Shown here one piece after another: positions 21,240 through 33,220 of a stretch of 64,000 nucleotides of DNA. Position numbers and translations under genes: made by a program. This stretch comes from Arcuatula senhousia. Taxonomy: Eukaryota > Mollusca > Bivalvia > Mytilida > Mytilidae. The notes under the pieces are model-generated. The model made no database searches. It was not told the DNA's origin and worked only from the letters and a program-made list of their open reading frames with translations. Positions within the stretch are counted from its first letter, which is position 1. Each line of letters begins with the position of its first letter. The stretch is taken from the NCBI GenBank assembly GCA_963971305.1, contig CAXARO010001790.1:62001-126000 (forward strand), written 5' to 3'.

Positions 21240-23460
21240 TAGTTTTACTTTTGAAATTGCCGTAGTATGCTGTCCACTCTTTTTCGGGACGTCAAATGTT
21301 TGACGTTTTTGCGTAAAAAACAAGAAGAAAAAAAGAAGATATCGGGATATGCCGAAAGATGTTGAGAGATAGCGGCATTTTTAAAATTGCATTACCTTGG
21401 GGAGTATATTGGGCAGGTAGGAGTATGTTTTATTTAGCAATGCTGCATTTAGTTTTACTTTTGTAATTGCCGTAGTATGCTGTCCACTCTTTTTCGGGAC
21501 GTCAAATTTTTGACGTTTTTGCGTAAAAAACAACAAGAAAAAAAGAAGATATCGGAATATGCCGAAAGATGTTGAGAGATAGCGGCATTTTTAAAATTGC
21601 ATTACCTTGGGGAGTATATTGGGCAGGTAGGAGTATGTTTTATTTAGCAATGCTGCATTTAGTTTTACTTTTGTAATTGCCGTAGTATGCTGTCCACTCT
21701 TTTTCGGGACGTCAAATTTTTGACGTTTTTGCGTAAAAAACAACAAGAAAAAAAGAAGATATCGGGATATGCCGAAAGATGTTGAGAGATAGCGGCATTT
21801 TTAAAATTGCATTACCCTGGGCAGTATATTGGGCAGGTAGGAGTATGTTTTATTTAGCAATGCTGCATTTAGTTTTACTTTTGTAATTGCCGTAGTATGC
21901 TGTCCACTCATTTTCGGGACGTCAAATTTTTGACGTTTTTGCGTAAAAAAGAACAAGAAAAAAAGAAGATATCGGGATATGCCGAAAGATGTTGAGAGAT
22001 AGCGGCATTTTTAAAATTGCATTACCCTGGGCAGTATATTGGGCAGGTAGGAGTATGTTTTATTTAGCAATGCTGCATTTAGTTTTACTTTTGTAATTGC
22101 CGTAGTATGCTGTCCACTCTTTTTCGGGACGTCAAATTTTTGACGTTTTTGCGTAAAAAACAACAAGAAAAAAAGAAGATATCGGGATATGCCGAAAGAT
22201 GTTGAGAGATAGCGGCATTTTTAAAATTGCATTACCTTGGGGAGTATATTGGGCAGGTAGGAGTATGTTTTATTTAGCAATGCTGCATTTAGTTTTACTT
22301 TTGAAATTGCCGTAGTATGCTGTCCACTCTTTTTCGGGACGTCAAATGTTTGACGTTTTTGCGTAAAAAACAACAAGAAAAAAAGAAGATATCGGGATAT
22401 GCCGAAAGATGTTGAGAGATAGCGGCATTTTTAAAATTGCATTACCTTGGGGAGTATATTGGGCAGGTAGGAGTATGTTTTATTTAGCAATGCTGCATTT
22501 AGTTTTACTTTTGTAATTGCCGTAGTATGCTGTCCACTCTTTTTAGGGACGTCAAATTTTTGACGTTTTTGCGTAAAAAACAACAAGAAAAAAAGAAGAT
22601 ATCGGGATATGCCGAAAGATGTTGAGAGATAGCGGCATTTTTAAAATTGCATTACCTTGGGGAGTATATTGGGCAGGTAGGAGTATGTTTTATTTAGCAA
22701 TGCTGCATTTAGTTTTACTTTTGAAATTGCCGTAGTATGCTGTCCACTCTTTTTCGGGACGTCAAATGTTTGACGTTTTTGCGTAAAAAACAAGAAGAAA
22801 AAAAGAAGATATCGGGATATGCCGAAAGATGTTGAGAGATAGCGGCATTTTTAAAATTGCATTACCTTGGGGAGTATATTGGGCAGGTAGGAGTATGTTT
22901 TATTTAGCAATGCTGCATTTAGTTTTACTTTTGTAATTGCCGTAGTATGCTGTCCACTCTTTTTCGGGACGTCAAATTTTTGACGTTTTTGCGTAAAAAA
23001 CAACAAGAAAAAAAGAAGATATCGGAATATGCCGAAAGATGTTGAGAGATAGCGGCATTTTTAAAATTGCATTACCTTGGGGAGTATATTGGGCAGGTAG
23101 GAGTATGTTTTATTTAGCAATGCTGCATTTAGTTTTACTTTTGTAATTGCCGTAGTATGCTGTCCACTCTTTTTCGGGACGTCAAATTTTTGACGTTTTT
23201 GCGTAAAAAACAACAAGAAAAAAAGAAGATATCGGGATATGCCGAAAGATGTTGAGAGATAGCGGCATTTTTAAAATTGCATTACCCTGGGCAGTATATT
23301 GGGCAGGTAGGAGTATGTTTTATTTAGCAATGCTGCATTTAGTTTTACTTTTGTAATTGCCGTAGTATGCTGTCCACTCATTTTCGGGACGTCAAATTTT
23401 TGACGTTTTTGCGTAAAAAAGAACAAGAAAAAAAGAAGATATCGGGATATGCCGAAAGAT
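21240..23460 (+). repeat. Seven-unit higher-order repeat (period 1,470 bp)
   Basis: Rare point variants recur exactly 1,470 bp apart (7 x 210): CAAGAAGAAA at 21321 and 22791, ATCGGAATAT at 21551 and 23021, CACTCATTTTCGGG with AAAAAAGAACAAG at about 21909/21951 and 23379/23421. The second copy breaks off near 23460, where an AGTACTGCTG unit follows instead. The array shifts to a related but different order after that. Confidence 0.8.
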
Positions 23461-25979
23461 GTTGAGAGATAGCGGCATTTTTAAAATTGCATTACCTTGG
23501 GGAGTATATTGGGCAGGTAGGAGTATGTTTTATTTAGTACTGCTGCATTTAGTTTTACTTTTGTAATTGCCGTAGTATGCTGTCCACTCTTTTTAGGGAC
23601 GTCAAATTTTTGACGTTTTTGCGTAAAAAACAACAAGAAAAAGGAAGATATCGGGATATGCCGAAAGATGTTGAGAGATAGCGGCATTTTTAAAATTGCA
23701 TTACCTTGGGGAGTATATTGGGCAGGTAGGAGTATGTTTTATTTAGCAATGCTGCATTTAGTTTTACTTTTGAAATTGCCGTAGTATGCTGTCCACTCTT
23801 TTTCGGGACGTCAAATGTTTGACGTTTTTGCGTAAAAAACAACAAGAAAAAAAGAAGATATCGGGAAATGCCGAAAGATGTTGAGAGATAGCGGCATTTT
23901 TAAAATTGCATTACCTTGGGGAGTATATTGGGCAGGTAGGAGTATGTTTTATTTAGCAATGCTGCATTTAGTTTTACTTTTGTAATTGCCGTAGTATGCT
24001 GTCCACTCTTTTTCGGGACGTCAAATTTTTGACGTTTTTGCGTAAAAAACAACAAGAAAAAAAGAAGATATCGGGATATGCCGAAAGATGTTGAGAGATA
24101 GCGGCATTTTTAAAATTGCATTACCTTGGGGAGTATATTGGGCAGGTAGGAGTGTGTTTTATTTAGCAATGCTGCATTTAGTTTTACTTTTGTAATTGCC
24201 GTAGTATGCTGTCCACTTTTTTTCGGGACGTCAAATTTTTGACGTTTTTGCGTAAAAAACAACAAGAAAAAAAGAAGATATCGGGATATGCCGAAAGATG
24301 TTGAGAGATAGCGGCATTTTTAAAATTGCATTACCCTGGGCAGTATATTGGGCAGGTAGGAGTATGTTTTATTTAGCAATGCTGCATTTAGTTTTACTTT
24401 TGTAATTGCCGTAGTATGCTGTCCACTCTTTTTCGGGACGTCAAATTTTTGACGTTTTTGCGTAAAAAAGAACAAGAAAAAAAGAAGATATCGGGATATG
24501 CCGAAAGATGTTGAGAGATAGCGGCATTTTTAAATTTGCATTACCCTGGGCAGTATATTGGGCAGGTAGGAGTATGTTTTATTTAGCAATGCTGCATTTA
24601 GTTTTACTTTTGTAATTGCCGTAGTATGCTGTCCACTCTTTTTCGGGACGTCAAATTTTTGACGTTTTTGCGTAAAAAACAACAAGAAAAAAAGAAGATA
24701 TCGGGATATGCCGAAAGATATTGAGAGATAGCGGCATTTTTAAAATTGCATTACCTTGGGGAGTATATTGGGCAGGTAGGAGTATGTTTTATTTAGCAAT
24801 GCTGCATTTAGTTTTACTTTTGAAATTGCCGTAGTATGCTGTCCACTCTTTTTCGGGACGTCAAATGTTTGACGTTTTTGCGTAAAAAACAACAAGAAAA
24901 AAAGAAGATATCGGGATATGCCGAAAGATGTTGAGAGATAGCGGCATTTTTAAAATTGCATTACCTTGGGGAGTATATTGGGCAGGTAGGAGTATGTTTT
25001 ATTTAGCAATGCTGCATTTAGTTTTACTTTTGTAATTGCCGTAGTATGCTGTCCACTCTTTTTCGGGACGTCAAATTTTTGACGTTTTGCGTAAAAAACA
25101 ACAAGAAAAAAAGAAGATATCGGGATATGCCGAAAGATGTTGAGAGATAGCGGCATTTTTAAAATTGCATTACCTTGGGGAGTATATTGGGCAGGTAGGA
25201 GTATGTTTTATTTAGCAATGCTGCATTTAGTTTTACTTTTGTAATTGCCGTAGTATGCTGTCCACTTTTTTTCGGGACGTCAAATTTTTGACGTTTTTGC
25301 GTAAAAAACAACAAGAAAAAAAGAAGATATCGGGATATGCCGAAAGATGTTGAGAGATAGCGGCATTTTTAAATTTGCATTACCCTGGGCAGTATATTGG
25401 GCAGGTAGGAGTATGTTTTATTTAGCAATGCTGCATTTAGTTTTACTTTTGTAATTGCCGTAGTATGCTGTCCACTCTTTTTCGGGACGTCAAATTTTTG
25501 ACGTTTTTGCGTAAAAAACAACAAGAAAAAAAGAAGATATCGGGATATGCCGAAAGATATTGAGAGATAGCGGCATTTTTAAAATTGCATTACCTTGGGG
25601 AGTATATTGGGCAGGTAGGAGTATGTTTTATTTAGCAATGCTGCATTTAGTTTTACTTTTGTAATTGCCGTAGTATGCTGTCCACTCTTTTTCGGGACGT
25701 CAAATTTTTGACGTTTTTGCGTAAAAAACAACAAGAAAAAAAGAAGATATCGGGATATGCCGAAAGATGTTGAGAAATAGCGGCATTTGTAAAATTGCAT
25801 TTCCTTGGGGAGTATATTGGGCAGGTAGGAGTATGTTTTATTTAGCAATGCTGCATTTAGTTTTACTTTTGTAATTGCCGTAGTATGCTGTCCACTCTTT
25901 TTCGGGACGTCAAATTTTTGACGTTTTTGCGTAAAAAACAACAAGAAAAAAAGAAGATATCGGGATATACCGAAAGATG

Positions 25980-26820
25980 TTGAGAGATAGCGGCATTTTT
26001 AAAATTGAATTACCTTGGGGAGTATATTGGGCAGGTAGGAGTATGTTTTATTTAGTACTGCTGCATTTAGTTTTACTTTTGTAATTGCCGTAGTATGCTG
26101 TCCACTCTTTTTAGGGACGTCAAATTTTTGACGTTTTTGCGTAAAAAACAACAAGAAAAAAAGAAGATATCGGGATATGCCGAAAGATGTTGAGAGATAG
26201 CGGCATTTTTAAAATTGCATTACCTTGGGGAGTATATTGGGCAGGTAGGAGTATGTTTTATTTAGCAATGCTGCATTTAGTTTTACTTTTGTAATTGCCG
26301 TAGTATGCTGTCCACTCTTTTTCGGGACGTCAAATTTTTGACGTTTTTGCGTAAAAAACAACAAGAAAAAAAGAAGATATCGGGATATACCGAAAGATGT
26401 TGAGAGATAGCGGCATTTTTAAAATTGAATTACCTTGGGGAGTATATTGGGCAGGTAGGAGTATGTTTTATTTAGTACTGCTGCATTTAGTTTTACTTTT
26501 GTAATTGCCGTAGTATGCTGTCCACTCTTTTTAGGGACGTCAAATTTTTGACGTTTTTGCGTAAAAAAAAACAAGAAAAAAAGAAGATATCGGGATATGC
26601 CGAAAGATGTTGAGAGATAGCGGCATTTTTAAAATTGCATTACCTTGGGGAGTATATTGGGCAGGTAGGAGTATGTTTTATTTAGCAATGCTGCATTTAG
26701 TTTTACTTTTGAAATTGCCGTAGTATGCTGTCCACTCTTTTTCGGGACGTCAAATTTTTGACGTTTTTGCGTAAAAAACAACAAGAAAAAAAGAAGATAT
26801 CGGGATATGCCGAAAGATGT
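25980..26820 (+). repeat. Two-unit higher-order repeat (420 bp)
   Basis: A pair of units, one with AAAATTGAATTACC and AGTACTGCTG and the next with the common type, occurs twice at an offset of exactly 420 bp (26001 and 26421). The pairing is limited to this stretch. Confidence 0.7.
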
Positions 26821-29800
26821 TGAGAGATAGCGGCATTTTTAAAATTGCATTACCTTGGGGAGTATATTGGGCAGGTAGGAGTATGTTTTATTTAGCAAAG
26901 CTGCATTTAGTTTTACTTTTGTAATTGCCGTAGTATGCTGTCCACTCTTTTTCGGGACGTCAAATTTTTGACGTTTTTGCGTAAAAAACAACAAGAAAAA
27001 AAGAAGATATCGGGATATGCCGAAAGATGTTGAGAGATAGCAGCATTTTTAAAATTGCATTACCTTGGGGAGTATATTGGGCAGGTAGGAGTATGTTTTA
27101 TTTAGCAATTCTGCATTTAGTTTTACTTTTGTAATTGCCGTAGTATGCTGTCCACTCTTTTTCGGGACGTCAAAGTTTTGACGTTTTTGCGTAAAAAACA
27201 ACAAGAAAAAAAGAAGATATCGGGATATGCCGAAAGATGTTGAGAGATAGCGGCATTTTTAAAATTGGATTACCTTGGGGAGTATATTGGGCAGGTAGGA
27301 GTATGTTTTATTTAGCAATGCTGCATTTAGTTTTACTTTTATAATTGCCGTAGTATGCTGTCCATTCTTTTTGGAACGTCAAATTTTTGACGTTTTTGCG
27401 TAAAAAACAACAAGAAAAAAAGAAGATATCGGGATATGCCGAAAGATGTTGAGAGATAGCGGCATTTGTAAAATTGCATTTCCTTGGGGAGTATTTTGGG
27501 CAGGTAGGAGTATGTTTTATTTAGCAATGCTGCATTTAGTTTTACTTTTGTAATTGCCGTAGTATGCTGTCCACTCTTTTTCGGGACGTCAAATTTTTGA
27601 CGTTTTTTGCGTAAAAAACAACAAGAAAAAAAGAAGATATCGGGATATACCGAAAGATGTTGAGAGATAGCGGCATTTTTAAAATTGCATTACCTTGGGC
27701 AGTATATTGGGCAGGTAGGAGTATGTTTTATTTAGTACTGCTGCATTTAGTTTTACTTTTGTAATTGCCGTAGTATGCTGTCCACTCTTTTTAGGGACGT
27801 CAAATTTTTGACGTTTTTGCGTAAAAAACAACAAGAAAAAAAGAAGATATCGGGATATGCCGAAAGATGTTGAGAGATAGCGGCATTTTTAAAATTGCAT
27901 TACCTTGGGGAGTATATTGGGCAGGTAGGAGTATGTTTTATTTAGCAATGCTGCATTTAGTTTTACTTTTGAAATTGCCGTAGTATGCTGTCCTTTCTTT
28001 TTCGGGACGTCAAATGTTTGACGTTTTTGCGTAAAAAACAACAAGAAAAAAAGAAGATATCGGGATATGCCGAAAGATGTTGAGAGATAGCGGCATTTTT
28101 AAAATTGCATTACCTTGGGGAGTATATTGGGCAGGTAGGAGTATGTTTTATTTAGCAATGCTGCATTTAGTTTTACTTTTGTAATTGCCGTAGTATGCTG
28201 TCCACTCTTTTTCGGGACGTCAAATTTTTGACGTTTTTGCGTAAAAAACAACAAGAAAAAAAGAAGATATCGGGATATGCCGAAAGATGTTGAGAGATAG
28301 CGGCATTTTTAAAATTGCATTACCTTGGGGAGTATATTGGGCAGGTAGGAGTATGTTTTATTTAGCAATGCTGCATTTAGTTTTACTTTTGTAATTGCCG
28401 TAGTATGCTGTCCACTCTTTTTCGGGACGTCAAATTTTTGACGTTTTTGCGTAAAAAACAACAAGAAAAAAAGAAGATATCGGGATATGCCGAAAGATGT
28501 TGAGAGATAGCGGCATTTTTAAAATTGCATTACCCTGGGCAGTATATTGGGCAGGTAGGAGTATGTTTTATTTAGCAATGCTGCATTTAGTTTTATTTTT
28601 GTAATTGCCGTAGTATGCTGTCCACTCCTTTTCGGGACGTCAAATTTTTGACGTTTTTGCGTAAAAAACAACAAGAAAAAAAGAAGATATCGGGATATGC
28701 CGAAAGATGTTGAGAGATAGCGGCATTTTTAAAATTGCATTACCTTGGGGAGTATATTGGGCAGGTAGGAGTATGTTTTATTTAGCAATGCTGCATTTAG
28801 TTTTACTTTTGTAATTGCCGTAGTATGCTGTCCACTCTTTTTGGGACGTCAATATTTTGACGTTTTTGCGTAAAAAACAACAAGAAAAAAAGAAGATATC
28901 GGGATATGCCGAAAGATGTTGAGAGATAGCGGCATTTGTAAAATTGCATTTCCTTGGGGAGTATATTGGGCAGGTAGGAGTATGTTTTATTTAGCAATGC
29001 TGCATTTAGTTTTACTTTTGTAATTGCCGTAGTATGCTGTCCACTCTTTTTCGGGACGTCAAATTTTTGACGTTTTTGCGTAAAAAACAACAAGAAAAAT
29101 AGAAGATATCGGGATATACCGAAAGATGTTGAGAGATAGCGGCATTTTTAAAATTGCATTACCTTGGGGAGTATATTGGGCAGGTACATGTAGGAGTATG
29201 TTTTATTTAGTACTGCTGCATTTAGTTTTACTTTTGTAATTGCCGTAGTATGCTGTCCACTCTTTTTCGGGACGTCAAATTTTTGACGTTTTTGCGTAAA
29301 AAACAACAAGAAAAAAAGAAGATATCGGGATATACCGAAAGATGTTGAGAGATAGCGGCATTTTTAAAATTGCATTACCTTGGGGAGTATATTGGGCAGG
29401 TAGGAGTATGTTTTATTTAGCAATGCTGCATTTAGTTTTACTTTTGAAATTGCCGTAGTATGCTGTCCACTCTTTTTCGGGACGTCAAATTTTTGACGTT
29501 TTTGCTTAAAAAACAACAAGAAAAAAAGAAGATATCGGGATATACCGAAAGATGTTGAGAGATAGCGGCATTTTTAAAATTGCATTACCTTGGGGAGTAT
29601 ATTGGGCAGGTAGGAGTATGTTTTATTTAGTACTGCTGCATTTAGTTTTACTTTTGTAATTGCCGTAGTATGCTGTCCACTCTTTTTCGGGACGTCAAAT
29701 TTTTGACGTTTTTGCGTAAAAAACAACAAGAAAAAAAGAAGATATCGGGATATGCCGAAAGATGTTGAGAGATAGCGGCATTTTTAAAATTGCATTACCT

Positions 29801-29849
29801 TGGGGAGTATATTGGGCAGGTAGGAGTATGTTTTATTTAGCAATGCTGC

Positions 29850-32800
29850 ATTTAGTTTTACTTTTGAAATTGCCGTAGTATGCTGTCCACTCTTTTTCGG
29901 GACGTCAAATGTTTGACGTTTTTGCGTAAAAAACAACAAGAAAAAAAGAAGATATCGGGATATGCCGAAAGATGTTGAGAGATAGCGGCATTTTTAAAAT
30001 TGCATTACCTTGGGGAGTATATTGGGCAGGTAGGAGTATGTTTTATTTAGTACTGCTGCATTTAGTTTTACTTTTGTAATTGCCGTAGTATGCTGTCCAC
30101 TCTTTTTCGGGACGTCAAATTTTTGACGTTTTTGCGTAAAAAACAACAAGAAAAAAAGAAGATATCGGGATATGCCGAAAGATGTTGAGAGATAGCGGCA
30201 TTTTTAAAATTGCATTACCTTGGGGAGTATATTGGGCAGGTAGGAGTATGTTTTATTTAGCAATGCTGCATTTAGTTTTACTTTTGTAATTGCCGTAGTA
30301 TGCTGTCCACTCTTTTTCGGGACGTCAAATTTTTGACGTTTTTGCGTAAAAAACAACAAGAAAAAAAGAAGATATCGGGATATGCCGAAAGATGTTGAGA
30401 GATAGCGGCATTTTTAAAATTGCATTACCTTGGGGAGTATATTGGGCAGGTAGGAGTATGTTTTATTTAGCAATGCTGCATTTAGTTTTACTTTTGTAAT
30501 TGCCGTAGTATGCTGTCCACTCTTTTTCGGGACGTCAAATTTTTGACGTTTTTGCGTAAAAAACAACAAGAAAAAAAGAAGATATCGGGATATGCCGAAA
30601 GATGTTGAGAGATAGCGGCATTTTTAAAATTGCATTACCCTGGGCAGTATATTGGGCAGGTAGGAGTATGTTTTATTTAGCAATGCTGCATTTAGTTTTA
30701 CTTTTGTAATTGCCGTAGTATGCTGTCCACTCTTTTTTTGGGACGTCAAATTTTTGACGTTTTTGCGTAAAAAACAACAAGAAAAAAAGAAGATATCGGG
30801 ATATGCCGAAAGATGTTGAGAGATAGCGGCATTTTTAAAATTGCATTACCCTGGGCAGTATATTGGGCAGGTAGGAGTATGTTTTATTTAGCAATGCTGC
30901 ATTTAGTTTTACTTTTGTAATTGCCGTAGTATGCTGTCCACTCTTTATCGGGACGTCAAATTTTTGACGTTTTTGCGTAAAAAACAACAAGAAAAAAAGA
31001 AGATATCGGGATATGCCGAAAGATGTTGAGAGATAGCGGCATTTTTAAAATGGCATTACCTTGGAGAGTATATTGGGCAGGTAGAAGTATGTTTTATTTA
31101 GCAATGCTGCATTTAGTTTTACTTTTGTAATTGCCGTCCACTCTTTTTCGGAACGTCAAATTTTGGACGTTTTTGCGTAAAAAACAACAAGTAAAAAAGA
31201 AGATATCGGGATATGCCGAAAGATGTTGAGAGATAGCGGCATTTTTAAAATTGCATTACCTTGGGGAGTATATTGGGCAGGTAGGAGTATGTTTTATTTA
31301 GCAATGCTGCATTTAGTTTTACTTTTGTAATTGCCGTAGTATGCTGTCCACTCTTTTTCGGGACGTCAAATTTTTGACGTTTTTGCGTAAAAAACAACAA
31401 GAAAAAAAAGAAGATATCGGGATATGCCGAAAGATGTTGAGAGATAGCGGCATTTTTAAAATTGCATTACCTTGGGGAGTATATTGGGCAGGTAGGAGTA
31501 TGTTTTATTTAGCAATGCTGCATTTAGTTTTACTTTTGAAATTGCCGTAGTATGCTGTCCACTCTTTTTCGGGACGTCAAATGTTTGACGTTTTTGCGTA
31601 AAAAACAACAAGAAAAAAAGAAGATATCGGGATATGCCGAAAGATGTTGAGAGATAGCGGCATTTTTAAAATTGCATTACCTTGGGGAGTATATTGGGCA
31701 GGTAGGAGTATGTTTTATTTAGTACTGCTGCATTTAGTTTTACTTTTGTAATTGCCGTAGTATGCTGTCCACTCTTTTTCGGGACGTCAAATTTTTGACG
31801 TTTTTGCGTAAAAAACAACAAGAAAAAAAGAAGATATCGGGATATGCCGAAAGATGTTGAGAGATAGCGGCATTTTTAAAATTGCATTACCTTGGGGAGT
31901 ATATTGGGCAGGTAGGAGTATGTTTTATTTAGCAATGCTGCATTTAGTTTTACTTTTGTAATTGCCGTAGTATGCTGTCCACTCTTTTTCGGGACGTCAA
32001 ATTTTTGACGTTTTTGCGTAAAAAACAACAAGAAAAAAAGAAGATATCGGGATATGCCGAAAGATGTTGAGAGATAGCGGCATTTTTAAAATTGCATTAC
32101 CTTGGGGAGTATATTGGGCAGGTAGGAGTATGTTTTATTTAGCAATGCTGCATTTAGTTTTACTTTTGTAATTGCCGTAGTATGCTGTCCACTCTTTTTC
32201 GGGACGTCAAATTTTTGACGTTTTTGCGTAAAAAACAACAAGAAAAAAAGAAGATATCGGGATATGCCGAAAGATGTTGAGAGATAGCGGCATTTTTAAA
32301 ATTGCATTACCCTGGGCAGTATATTGGGCAGGTAGGAGTATGTTTTATTTAGCAATGCTGCATTTAGTTTTACTTTTGTAATTGCCGTAGTATGCTGTCC
32401 ACTCTTTTTTTGGGACGTCAAATTTTTGACGTTTTTGCGTAAAAAACAACAAGAAAAAAAGAAGATATCGGGATATGCCGAAAGATGTTGAGAGATAGCG
32501 GCATTTTTAAAATTGCATTACCCTGGGCAGTATATTGGGCAGGTAGGAGTATGTTTTATTTAGCAATGCTGCATTTAGTTTTACTTTTGTAATTGCCGTA
32601 GTATGCTGTCCACTCTTTATCGGGACGTCAAATTTTTGACGTTTTTGCGTAAAAAACAACAAGAAAAAAAGAAGATATCGGGATATGCCGAAAGATGTTG
32701 AGAGATAGCGGCATTTTTAAAATGGCATTACCTTGGAGAGTATATTGGGCAGGTAGAAGTATGTTTTATTTAGCAATGCTGCATTTAGTTTTACTTTTGT

Positions 32801-33220
32801 AATTGCCGTCCACTCTTTTTCGGAACGTCAAATTTTGGACGTTTTTGCGTAAAAAACAACAAGTAAAAAAGAAGATATCGGGATATGCCGAAAGATGTTG
32901 AGAGATAGCGGCATTTTTAAAATTGCATTACCTTGGGGAGTATATTGGGCAGGTAGGAGTATGTTTTATTTAGCAATGCTGCATTTAGTTTTACTTTTGT
33001 AATTGCCGTAGTATGCTGTCCACTCTTTTTCGGGACGTCAAATTTTTGACGTTTTTGCGTAAAAAACAACAAGAAAAAAAAGAAGATATCGGGATATGCC
33101 GAAAGATGTTGAGAGATAGCGGCATTTTTAAAATTGCATTACCTTGGGGAGTATATTGGGCAGGTAGGAGTATGTTTTATTTAGCAATTCTGCATTTAGT
33201 TTTACTTTTGTAATTGCCGT
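29850..33220 (+). repeat. Eight-unit tandem duplication (period about 1,672 bp)
   Basis: The order AAATGTTTG unit, AGTACTGCTG unit, two common units, CCCTGGGCAG, TTTTTTTGGG, CTCTTTATCGGG, then the 201-bp CGGAACGTC unit with a rare AAGTAAAAAAG A-tract, appears twice (201-bp units near 31136 and 32807; following units at 31341 and 33013). The homologous stretch of super-block 3 (48.9-50.4 kb) has the series once, which explains the change in block offset from 19,066 to 17,394. Confidence 0.75.

Larger units (their letters stand above)
11300..28730 (+). repeat. Super-repeat block 1 (about 17.4 kb, about 83 satellite units)
   Basis: Boundaries are approximate. Rare unit variants recur once per block: ACATGT inserted in the GGTAGG motif at 11759-11764, 29186-29191 and 46183-46188; GCTTAAAA for GCGTAAAA at 12077, 29504 and 48570. 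The block 1 to block 2 offset is 17,427 bp for both markers, and 17,418 for the variant group at 15595/33013. Internal order is similar but not identical, so local gains and losses of units followed the large duplication. Confidence 0.65.

Noticed and set aside
23481..23687. 68-codon minus-strand frame starting at a true ATG in the satellite (also at 24950, 36699, 60600, 61232)
   Set aside because: It is open only in units whose A-tract happens to have a suitable length; most units are out of frame. No sign of selection for the frame.
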